From NCBI RefSeq assembly GCF_000420545.1, contig NZ_ATVD01000003.1:486370-550369 (forward strand): a stretch of 64,000 nucleotides of DNA, in the 5' to 3' direction. A program made the position numbers and the translations under genes. Shown here piece by piece: positions 38,458 through 45,829 of this stretch (positions are counted from its first letter, which is position 1; every line of letters begins with the position of its first letter). Below the pieces are notes generated by a model, which did not search any database, was not told the DNA's origin, and saw only the letters and a list, made by a program, of their open reading frames with translations. This stretch comes from Arenimonas oryziterrae DSM 21050 = YC6267. GTDB taxonomy: Bacteria > Pseudomonadota > Gammaproteobacteria > Xanthomonadales > Xanthomonadaceae.

Positions 38458-39357
38458 TCAGCGCACCGTATTGTTCTTGTCGCGGCCGCCGCCGAACAGT
38501 TTTTTCACGAACGCGCCGATGGCGACAAGACCGACCACGAGGAATTTCTTCAGGCCCAGCAGCAACAGGCCGAGCTTGGCGAACAGGCCCGATTTGGCCG
38601 CGATGCCGCCGCCGACGAGTGCCGCCAGACCGTAGGCGGCGAGCTTGTCGCTGCCGGGCTGGAAATCGGCATAACGCGCACCGGAATCGAACTGCGCCAT
38701 CGGCAGCACCTGGTCCATGCCGGCCTTGACCGGCGCCAGTTCGCTCATGCCCGCGATCGCGTTCAGGCTCAGGAAGCCTTTGCGGCCGAGCACGCGGATG
38801 TCGTAGTTGAGCGTGTTCTGCGCGACGCCGTCGAAATGCAGTTCCTTGGCCCAGTACAGGCGCTTGCCGCTGGCGTCGTAACGCGGCGGCTGCGCCCAGC
38901 CGATCAGCTCGACCGTTTCGTACCCGTTCTTCTTGCGCTCTTCGTTGCCGTCGCTCGTGTCTTGCTTGAGCTCGGCGAGCATCTTGGTGTAATCGATTTC
39001 CTGCGCGTCTTCGTCGGAGACGTAGCCTTCGTCGGAATACGTCACCAGCACGGCCCAACTGTGGTCGGAGTCGAGCGGCGCGTTGTCGGGAACGAGCAGG
39101 CCGAGCACTTCGTCGTCGGGCGGATTGCCCCACAGCTCTTCGAGCACGCGGCGCGTGTCGTCGTGACCGAGATAGCGAAAGCCGGGGGCGACCTGCAGAT
39201 GCGCGGCGGCGCTGGGCAGCGCGATCTCGCCGGTCTGGAAATGCAGCGACTGCACGAACTGGCGCAGTTTCGCGGCATCGGCCGCTTCTTCCTGGGCCGC
39301 GGCCGACGACGTCCACACGGCGCAGGCCAGCAAGGCCGCGCGCAGAATCTGATGCAT
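38458..39357 (-). CDS. DUF2167 membrane-anchored protein
   Basis: Exported protein of 299 residues with signal peptide MHQILRAALLACAVWTSSAAA. The long soluble domain (about 25-215) has the DUF2167 pattern GEIALPSAAAHLQVAPGFRYL and DDTRRVLEELWGNPP. C-terminal hydrophobic stretches (about 235-285) should anchor it in the membrane, ending in a basic tail. The function is not known. The ATG at 39357 fits the signal peptide. Confidence 0.85.
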   Translation of the reverse strand: MHQILRAALLACAVWTSSAAAQEEAADAAKLRQFVQSLHFQTGEIALPSAAAHLQVAPGFRYLGHDDTRRVLEELWGNPPDDEVLGLLVPDNAPLDSDHSWAVLVTYSDEGYVSDEDAQEIDYTKMLAELKQDTSDGNEERKKNGYETVELIGWAQPPRYDASGKRLYWAKELHFDGVAQNTLNYDIRVLGRKGFLSLNAIAGMSELAPVKAGMDQVLPMAQFDSGARYADFQPGSDKLAAYGLAALVGGGIAAKSGLFAKLGLLLLGLKKFLVVGLVAIGAFVKKLFGGGRDKNNTVR

Positions 39358-39517
39358 TGAAGTCCCCCGAGACGGGCGTTGCCGCCGATGTTGAGCGCCC
39401 TAGACTGCCCAAGCCTCGTCGCCCGGGCAAGCGTATGGTTTTTCGCTGGCCGGGGCCGTGCATGGGCCGGCGGGATTCCCTTGGCGCGCGCGCGGCGATT
39501 CGGGAATACTGGGGAGT

Positions 39518-39946
39518 ATGCTTTTCATCCATTCCGGTCTTTCCCTGCCCGCCCATGAGCTGGTCGAACGCTTCGTGCGTGCGAGCGGCCCGGGCGGCCA
39601 GAACGTCAACAAGGTCGCCACCGCGGTCGAGCTGCGCTTCGATGCGAAGAACTCGCCCTCGTTGAACGAGGCCCTGCGCGAGCGACTGCTGGCGCGGCGC
39701 GATCGCCGCATCACCGACGAAGGTGTCGTCGTCATCAGCGCGCAGCGTTTCCGCACGCAGGAGCGCAACCGCGAGGACGCGCGCGAACGCTTGGTCGCGC
39801 TGATCCAGGCCGCCGAACACGTGCCCAAGAAGCGCATCGCGACCAAACCCAGCAAGGGCGCCAAGGAGCGCCGGCTGACCGGCAAGCGCGAACGCTCGAC
39901 GATCAAGAGCGGTCGCGGGTCGCGCGGCTGGGAGCGCGACGCATGA
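39518..39946 (+). CDS. arfB: Alternative ribosome-rescue peptidyl-tRNA hydrolase ArfB
   Basis: Rescues ribosomes stalled on non-stop mRNA by hydrolysing peptidyl-tRNA; 142 residues. The GGQ motif of class I release factors is at residues 26-28 (SGPGGQNVNK). The C-terminal tail from about residue 105 is very basic (KPSKGAKERRLTGKRERS), as needed to enter the empty mRNA channel. A -10-like AATACT ends 7 bases before the ATG, again suggesting a short leader. The stop overlaps the next gene by ATGA. Formerly called YaeJ. Confidence 0.95.
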   Translation: MLFIHSGLSLPAHELVERFVRASGPGGQNVNKVATAVELRFDAKNSPSLNEALRERLLARRDRRITDEGVVVISAQRFRTQERNREDARERLVALIQAAEHVPKKRIATKPSKGAKERRLTGKRERSTIKSGRGSRGWERDA

Positions 39947-40536
39947 GGCGCGTCGTTCCCGACCTGCCGCCGAACGCCGCCCGCAGCGGCGGCAATGCTT
40001 TCACGCGCTGGATCGGGCGCAGCGTTCTGCGCGTCGGCGGCTGGCGCATGGTCGGGCAGTGGCCGGATCTGCCGAAGATGGTCGTCATCGTCGCGCCGCA
40101 TTCTTCGGGCTGGGATGCGATCTGGGGCATCGCCGCCAAGGTCGCGCTCGGCGTGCATATCGTTTTCATCGGCAAGGCCGAGCTGTTTCGCGGTCCGCTG
40201 GGCTGGCTGCTGCGCTGCTTCGGCGGCATGCCGGTGGACCGCAGCGCGCCGGCGGGCATCGTCGACCAGGTCGCGCAGCAGATCCGCGACGCCGAGCGCA
40301 TGTGGTTCGTGCTCGCGCCCGAAGGCACGCGGCGCAAGGTCACGAAGTGGAAGTCGGGCTTCTGGAAAATCGCCAAGCGCGCCGATGTGCCGGTGTTCTG
40401 CGCGTGGTTCCACTATCCCGAAAAAATCATCGGCCTGGGCCCGATCGTCGAACTCAGCGATGACATGGAAGGCGATCTCGTGCGCATCCGGCAGATGTTC
40501 GCGCCGCACCTGGGCAAGAATCGCGGCGCGGTGTGA
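39943..40536 (+). CDS. PlsC-like acyltransferase
   Basis: Glycerophosphate acyltransferase-type protein of 197 residues. The catalytic His-x4-Asp is HSSGWD (His53, Asp58). FRGPLGWLLRCFGGMPVDRS and the PEGTRR motif (126-131) complete the PlsC pattern. It is short for 1-acylglycerol-3-phosphate acyltransferase and lacks a clear N-terminal membrane helix, so the acceptor could be another lipid. Translationally coupled to arfB through an ATGA overlap. It converges with the LysR gene, with 3 bases between the stops. Confidence 0.87.
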   Translation: MRRVVPDLPPNAARSGGNAFTRWIGRSVLRVGGWRMVGQWPDLPKMVVIVAPHSSGWDAIWGIAAKVALGVHIVFIGKAELFRGPLGWLLRCFGGMPVDRSAPAGIVDQVAQQIRDAERMWFVLAPEGTRRKVTKWKSGFWKIAKRADVPVFCAWFHYPEKIIGLGPIVELSDDMEGDLVRIRQMFAPHLGKNRGAV

Positions 40537-40539
40537 GGC

Positions 40540-41499
40540 CTACCGGTCGGAATGGCCGGATTCGAAATAATCGGTGCGCTCGAACGCACCGGGTTTGACC
40601 AGATCGGCGAACGCACGCGCCTGCGGCGACAGGAACTTGCCCTTGCGCACGACCACGCCATAGCTGCGCGGCGGAAAATAGTCGCGCAGATTGCGCACTT
40701 CCAGGCGGTCGCGGTCGGCGTCGGTCAGACAGATGCCGGTGACGATGGAAATGCCCATGTCCATCGCGACGTATTGCTTGATGACTTCCCAGCCGCCCAC
40801 TTCCAGTGCGACGGTGTAGGGCACGCGGCGCTGCTGGAACACCAGATCGACCAGGCGCCAGGTGGTGAGTCGTTTCGGTGGCAGGATCAGGCCGTAGGGC
40901 GAGAGATCCTCGAGCTGCAGCGTCGCTTTCGCCGCGAGCGGATGGCCCTTGGCCATGATCAGCATCGGATCGAAGGAATACACCGGCGCGTAGGACAGAT
41001 CGGTCGGCACATCGAGCATCGAGCCAACCGCGAGGTCGACCGCATCCGAGCGCAGCAGGCTCAGGCCGTCCTTGCCGGTGACGTTGTGCAGGACCAGTTG
41101 CACCTTCGGATGCGATTCGCGGAATGCCTGCACCAGGCGCGGCAGCAGGTACAGGATCGTCGAGCTGCCGGCAGCGACATGCAGCTCGTCGCCTTCCAGG
41201 CCCTTGAGCTTGTTGCGGAATTCGCCTTCCAGCCCGTCCAGTCCCTCGACCAGCGGGCGTGCGAGTTCGTACAGCGCATTGCCTTCGCGGGTCAGGCTCA
41301 GGCGCCGGCCGATGCGTTCGAACAAGGCGGCGCCCAGGTCGCGCTCCAGTGCCTGCAACTGCAGGGTCACTGCGGGCTGGCTGAGGAACAGGGCCTCCGC
41401 CGCCCGGGACACCGAGCCGAGGCGGGCGACCTGGCAAAACGCGCGCAGGGGCTTGAGCCGATCGCCCTTGTAATAGAAGCGGGGCTTGGTCTCAGCCAC
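40540..41499 (-). CDS. LysR-family regulator beside the glyoxylate bypass genes
   Basis: Regulator of 319 residues, CysB/Cbl-like in its helix-turn-helix (LGSVSRAAEALFLSQPAVTLQLQALERDLG, about 27-55) with a standard effector-binding domain (about 95-305). It is divergent from aceB-aceA across a 151-base AT-rich region, so control of the bypass operon is the natural inference. The effector could be a C2/C3 metabolite or an acyl-CoA; the sequence does not tell. No IclR-type aceBA repressor gene is in the window. Confidence 0.9.
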   Translation of the reverse strand: MAETKPRFYYKGDRLKPLRAFCQVARLGSVSRAAEALFLSQPAVTLQLQALERDLGAALFERIGRRLSLTREGNALYELARPLVEGLDGLEGEFRNKLKGLEGDELHVAAGSSTILYLLPRLVQAFRESHPKVQLVLHNVTGKDGLSLLRSDAVDLAVGSMLDVPTDLSYAPVYSFDPMLIMAKGHPLAAKATLQLEDLSPYGLILPPKRLTTWRLVDLVFQQRRVPYTVALEVGGWEVIKQYVAMDMGISIVTGICLTDADRDRLEVRNLRDYFPPRSYGVVVRKGKFLSPQARAFADLVKPGAFERTDYFESGHSDR

Positions 41500-41530
41500 C
41501 GGTCGCCGAAAACTGGAGTTTTCGCTCAGC

Positions 41531-41620
41531 CATAAGTACTTGGAAAGATTAGTTATACGATTTGCTTATACATTCCATTCAAATATTTGTTTTGTCAAAT
41601 TCAAACGGCCGCTTTAGCTT
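41531..41620 (+). promoter_or_regulatory. aceB promoter and candidate LysR site
   Basis: AT-rich island in GC-rich DNA. It holds the palindrome AAGTACTT (41534-41541) and two direct TTATAC words 13 bases apart (41553, 41566). Then come TTGTCA (41592-41597) and TAGCTT (41615-41620), which form a -35/-10 pair with 17-base spacing. The direct words upstream of -35 suit an activator. Confidence 0.5.
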
Positions 41621-41650
41621 GGAGTCCAGCCCCAAACCGACAAGCTCTCC

Positions 41651-43255
41651 ATGGCCAGCGTGATGGCAACGCCCGTTTCCGGACTCACCTTGCACGGCCC
41701 GGCCCAGCCAGGTCAGGAAGACCTGCTTAGCCCGGCCGCGCTCGCCTTCCTGACCGAACTGCATCGCCGTTTCGAGCCGCTGCGCCAAGCGCGACTGGCC
41801 GCCCGGCGCGACCGTCAGGCGCGCTTCGATGCCGGCGAGCTGCCCGATTTCCGCGCCGACACCCGTGCGATCCGCGAGGGAGACTGGCAGGTCGCCGATT
41901 TGCCCAAGGCCCTGCTCGACCGCCGCGTCGAGATCACCGGTCCGGTCGAACCCAAGATGGTCATCAACGCGCTCAATTCCGGCGCGAAGGTGTATATGGC
42001 CGATTTCGAGGATTCGACGGCGCCGACCTGGGCGAACCTGCTGATCGGCCAGCGCGCGCTGCGCAAGGCGGTCGCCGGCACGCTCGACTGGATGGCGCCG
42101 GACGGCAGCAAACACTACGTGCTGAACCAGGAAAACCTGGCCGTGCTCATGGTGCGGCCGCGTGGCTGGCACCTCGACGAAAAGAATGTGCGCATCGACG
42201 GCGAGCGGCTGTCGGGCTCGCTGTTCGACCTGGGCCTGTTCGCGTTCCACAACGCGGCGGCGCTCGCGGCGAAGGATCTCGGTCCGTACTTCTATCTGCC
42301 CAAGCTGCAGAGCATGGAAGAAGCCGCGCTCTGGGACGAGGTGCTGGCCTTCATCGAAGTGCGCCTGGGTCTGCCGATCGGCCAGATGAAGGTCACCGTA
42401 CTCATCGAGACCCTGCCCGCCGCGTTCGAGATGGACGAAATCCTGCACGCGCTGCGGGGCCGCATGGCCGGTCTGAACTGCGGCCGCTGGGACTACATCT
42501 TTTCCTACCTCAAGACCTTCCGGAAGCACCGCGATCGTGTGTTGCCCGAACGCAGCCAGGTGACGATGACGCAGCCGTTCCTCAAGGCGTATTCGGAGCT
42601 GCTGATCAAGACCTGTCACCGTCGCGGTGCGCTCGCGATGGGCGGCATGGCCGCGCAGATTCCGATCAGCGGCGACGACGAGGCCAATGAAAAGGCGCTG
42701 GCACGCGTGCGCGCCGACAAGCTGCGCGAAGTCAGCGCCGGCCACGACGGCACCTGGGTCGCACATCCGGCGCTGATTCCGGTCGCGCAGGAAATCTTCG
42801 ACGCGCACATGCCGCGCGCCAACCAGCGTCACCTGCTGCGCGAGGACGTCGGTCCAAGCCGCGATGAACTGATCAAGCCCAGCGTCGGCACGATCACCCG
42901 CGCCGGTTTCGACAACAGTGTCGAGGTCTGCGTGCGCTACCTCGCTGCCTGGCTCGACGGCCAGGGCTGCGTGCCGATCCACTGGCTGATGGAAGACGCC
43001 GCGACCGCGGAAATTTCCCGCACGCAGCTGTGGCAGTGGCTGCACCACGGCGGCCTGCATCTGGACGACGGCACGCCCGTCGATTTCACCCTGTTCGATC
43101 GCGCGCTGCTCGCGCTGCCGTCCAAGCTGGCCGATCGCATGCGCCTGCCGGGCGGCTCGAAGATCAATGAAGCGATCGCGCTGCTCGACCAACTGACCGA
43201 CAGCAGTGAGCTGGCGGAATTTCTGACGCTGGCGGCTTACGAAAAGATCCAGTGA
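41651..43255 (+). CDS. aceB: Malate synthase A
   Basis: Condenses glyoxylate with acetyl-CoA to malate, the second step of the glyoxylate bypass; 534 residues, the usual malate synthase A length. Family motifs include [20 protein letters not shown]-like segments, [15 protein letters not shown], the catalytic-region [16 protein letters not shown], and the C-terminal [17 protein letters not shown]. The ATG at 41651 has only a weak upstream GGAG (41621-41624). First gene of aceB-aceA. Expression is probably governed by the divergent LysR protein. Confidence 0.97.
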   Translation: MASVMATPVSGLTLHGPAQPGQEDLLSPAALAFLTELHRRFEPLRQARLAARRDRQARFDAGELPDFRADTRAIREGDWQVADLPKALLDRRVEITGPVEPKMVINALNSGAKVYMADFEDSTAPTWANLLIGQRALRKAVAGTLDWMAPDGSKHYVLNQENLAVLMVRPRGWHLDEKNVRIDGERLSGSLFDLGLFAFHNAAALAAKDLGPYFYLPKLQSMEEAALWDEVLAFIEVRLGLPIGQMKVTVLIETLPAAFEMDEILHALRGRMAGLNCGRWDYIFSYLKTFRKHRDRVLPERSQVTMTQPFLKAYSELLIKTCHRRGALAMGGMAAQIPISGDDEANEKALARVRADKLREVSAGHDGTWVAHPALIPVAQEIFDAHMPRANQRHLLREDVGPSRDELIKPSVGTITRAGFDNSVEVCVRYLAAWLDGQGCVPIHWLMEDAATAEISRTQLWQWLHHGGLHLDDGTPVDFTLFDRALLALPSKLADRMRLPGGSKINEAIALLDQLTDSSELAEFLTLAAYEKIQ

Positions 43256-43267
43256 TTCCGGCTGTTT

Positions 43268-43295
43268 GTCGCCAGCAAGCTGGCTCCCACCTACA
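43268..43295. repeat. Half copy of REP-like family A
   Basis: GTCGCCAGCAAGCTGGCTCC-type sequence matching the right arm of the palindrome at 4993-5048. The left arm is missing. It sits between aceB and aceA. Confidence 0.7.
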
Positions 43296-43325
43296 CACGA
43301 ATACCACGACCCCAAGGACACGACG

Positions 43326-44627
43326 ATGAGCACGACCCTCAAGACCGCCGAGCAACTGAAGACCGAATGGGCCAGCGATCCGCGCTGGGCCGGCATCGAG
43401 CGCGGTTACACCGCCGAAGAGGTCGTCCGCCTGCGCGGTACCGTCGCCATCGACCATTCGCTCGCGCGACTGGGCGCCGAGAAGCTGTGGAAATACCTCG
43501 GCGAAAAACCCTTCGTGAACGCGCTCGGCGCGCTGACTGGCAACCAGGCGATGCAGCAGGTCAAGGCCGGCCTGAACGCGATCTACCTCTCGGGCTGGCA
43601 GGTCGCCGCCGATGCGAACGTCGCCGGCGAGATGTATCCCGACCAGTCGCTGTATCCGGCGAACTCGGTGCCGCTGGTGGTCAAGCGCATCAACAACACG
43701 CTGCTGCGCGCCGACCAGCTGCACCATGCCGAAGGCAATGACTCGATCGACTGGCTGCAGCCGATCGTCGCCGATGCCGAGGCCGGTTTCGGCGGCGTGC
43801 TCAATGCGTTCGAACTCATGAAGTCGATGATCGAAGCCGGCGCGGCGGGTGTGCATTTCGAGGACCAGCTCGCCTCGGTCAAGAAGTGCGGCCACATGGG
43901 CGGCAAGGTGCTGGTGCCGACGCAGGAAGCGGTGCAGAAGCTGATCGCCGCGCGTCTGGCCGCCGATACGATGGGCGTGCCGACCCTGGTCGTCGCGCGC
44001 ACCGATGCCGAAGCCGCCGATCTGATCACCTCCGACATCGATCCGAACGACCAGCCCTTCATCACCGGCGAACGCACGGTGGAAGGCTTCTACAAGACCA
44101 AGCCGGGTATCGACCAGGCGATCTCGCGCGGCCTGGCGTACGCGCCGTACGCCGACCTCGTCTGGTGCGAGACCGGCAAGCCCGACCTGGCGTTCGCGCG
44201 CAAGTTCGCCGAAGCGATCCACGCGAAGTTCCCCGGCAAGATGCTCGCCTACAACTGCTCGCCGAGCTTCAACTGGAAGAAGAACCTCGACGACGCCACG
44301 ATCGCCTCGTTCCAGAAGGAACTGGCCGCGATGGGCTACAAGTTCCAGTTCATCACTCTGGCCGGCTTCCACTCGCTGAACTACTCGATGTTCAACCTCG
44401 CCTACGGCTATGCGCGCAATCAGATGAGCGCGTTCGTCGAGCTGCAGGAAGCGGAGTTCGCTGCGGCTGAACGCGGATTCACCGCGGTCAAGCACCAGCG
44501 CGAGGTTGGCACCGGCTATTTCGACTCGGTGACCCAGACCATCCAGGGCGGCACCAGCTCGACCACGGCGCTCAAGGGCTCGACCGAGGAAGAGCAGTTC
44601 CACGGCCAACCGGTCAAGGCGGCCTGA
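43326..44627 (+). CDS. aceA: Isocitrate lyase
   Basis: Splits isocitrate into glyoxylate and succinate, the entry step of the bypass; 433 residues, matching E. coli AceA. The catalytic cysteine lies in KKCGHMGGK. Other active-site segments are [33 protein letters not shown] and [11 protein letters not shown]. The ATG at 43326 follows AAGGACACGACG. Separated from aceB by 70 bases containing half of a dispersed palindrome; a strong terminator follows. aceK is not in this operon. Confidence 0.98.
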   Translation: MSTTLKTAEQLKTEWASDPRWAGIERGYTAEEVVRLRGTVAIDHSLARLGAEKLWKYLGEKPFVNALGALTGNQAMQQVKAGLNAIYLSGWQVAADANVAGEMYPDQSLYPANSVPLVVKRINNTLLRADQLHHAEGNDSIDWLQPIVADAEAGFGGVLNAFELMKSMIEAGAAGVHFEDQLASVKKCGHMGGKVLVPTQEAVQKLIAARLAADTMGVPTLVVARTDAEAADLITSDIDPNDQPFITGERTVEGFYKTKPGIDQAISRGLAYAPYADLVWCETGKPDLAFARKFAEAIHAKFPGKMLAYNCSPSFNWKKNLDDATIASFQKELAAMGYKFQFITLAGFHSLNYSMFNLAYGYARNQMSAFVELQEAEFAAAERGFTAVKHQREVGTGYFDSVTQTIQGGTSSTTALKGSTEEEQFHGQPVKAA

Positions 44628-44657
44628 GGGCAGTCTTCCAAAGCTTGAGGCAGTTCA

Positions 44658-44687
44658 CAGCGGGGCGCTGGCCGCCCCGCTGTTTTT
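44658..44687 (+). terminator. Rho-independent terminator of aceBA
   Basis: Perfect 10-base-pair stem CAGCGGGGCG/CGCCCCGCTG (44658-44667/44673-44682) with a CTGGC loop, followed by TTTTT. Confidence 0.92.
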
Positions 44688-44726
44688 GGTTACACTCCGG
44701 GTCCAGGTCTTCCTCTAGCGACCCTC

Positions 44727-45737
44727 GTGGCCGATATCGATACGTATCCTTCCCGCGCGACGCTTGCCTCCCAGGACGCCCGTCTGCCTTCGGCGCTGAC
44801 CGAAGACGAAAAGCAGGTGCTCGCCAGCACCGCGATCAGTCGCGCCGTATTGCCGGGACAGGAGCTGTTCCAGCGCGGCGACAACGCGCAGAGCATGTAT
44901 CTCATCGATACCGGCGAAGTGCGCCTGAGTTTCGAGGACGGCCTGGCCGACAAGCTGCTCGGCCCGGGCCAGTATTTCGGCGAGCTGTCGGTATTCATCG
45001 GACATCACCAGCGCTTTGCGCGTGCCGTCGTGGAAACGGCTGGCGTGCTCTATGAAATCACCCAGGACGGTTTCGAGAAGCTGCTCGAACGCGAACCGGC
45101 CGTCGTCGCGCGCTTCATGCAGCGCAGCTTCGCGTATCTGGTCGCGGGCGAACATCAGCTGGTGCAGAGCCTGCGCCGGCGCAACGAAGACCTCATGCAG
45201 ACGCTCGACACCCTGCGCCAGACGCGCAGCGAGCTGTCGGTCGCGCAGCAGCTCGTGCGCAGCGACGACCTGACCGGCTTGTCGAATCGCCGCGGCCTGT
45301 ACCGTTACCTCGACGAAATCAGCCGGCATCCGCTGGTTGGCCACAAGCTGGCGTTGCTGCTGATCGACATCGACCACTTCAAGCGTATCAACGACCTCAG
45401 CGGTCACCTCGCCGGCGATTCCGCCCTGCGCGCGGTCGCCGAGGAAGTGCGTCGCCAGGCCAATGCCATGGATCTGCCCTGCCGGCTGGGTGGCGACGAG
45501 TTCGCCCTGGTCCTGCGCGTGGCCGACGAAGGCGACCTGGCCAACCGCGCCCTGGGCCTGATCGCCTCGGTTCGGGCCCTGCGCCTGCCCAGCCTGCGCG
45601 AGCACCGGGTCAGCGTCAGCGTCGGCGGCGCGTTCTGCGTTGATCCCGGCGGCTGGTCGTCCTGGTACAGCCGGGCCGATGCGGCGCTGTACGAGGCCAA
45701 GCGCAAGGGCGGCGACCATTGGCGGCTCGCCTCGTGA
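44727..45737 (+). CDS. Cyclic-nucleotide-binding domain fused to diguanylate cyclase
   Basis: Signalling enzyme of 336 residues making c-di-GMP from GTP. Residues about 22-140 form a CRP-type cyclic-nucleotide-binding domain; its phosphate-binding cassette keeps Gly85-Glu86-Leu87 and Arg96, but the usual Ser after Arg is Phe. A short coiled-coil linker follows (about 145-170). The GGDEF domain (about 172-335) has an intact active site GGDEF at 255-259. The inhibitory RxxD site is not complete (NAMD). The start is GTG at 44727, preceded by a -10-like TACACT at 44691. A nucleotide cyclase gene begins 92 bases downstream, so ligand supply to the sensor domain is possible. Confidence 0.92.
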   Translation: MADIDTYPSRATLASQDARLPSALTEDEKQVLASTAISRAVLPGQELFQRGDNAQSMYLIDTGEVRLSFEDGLADKLLGPGQYFGELSVFIGHHQRFARAVVETAGVLYEITQDGFEKLLEREPAVVARFMQRSFAYLVAGEHQLVQSLRRRNEDLMQTLDTLRQTRSELSVAQQLVRSDDLTGLSNRRGLYRYLDEISRHPLVGHKLALLLIDIDHFKRINDLSGHLAGDSALRAVAEEVRRQANAMDLPCRLGGDEFALVLRVADEGDLANRALGLIASVRALRLPSLREHRVSVSVGGAFCVDPGGWSSWYSRADAALYEAKRKGGDHWRLAS

Positions 45738-45829
45738 ACCCCGGCGCCCCCGGCGTTGCCGACGTTAGTGGCCGTGACCTCGCCGACGCCGCGTTGTAGG
45801 CCTTATTGAAGCCGACTGACCTGCAGGCC

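Noticed and set aside
39401-39406. Another TAGACT short-leader promoter
   Set aside because: No start codon of a supported gene follows closely; arfB has a better -10 at 39505.
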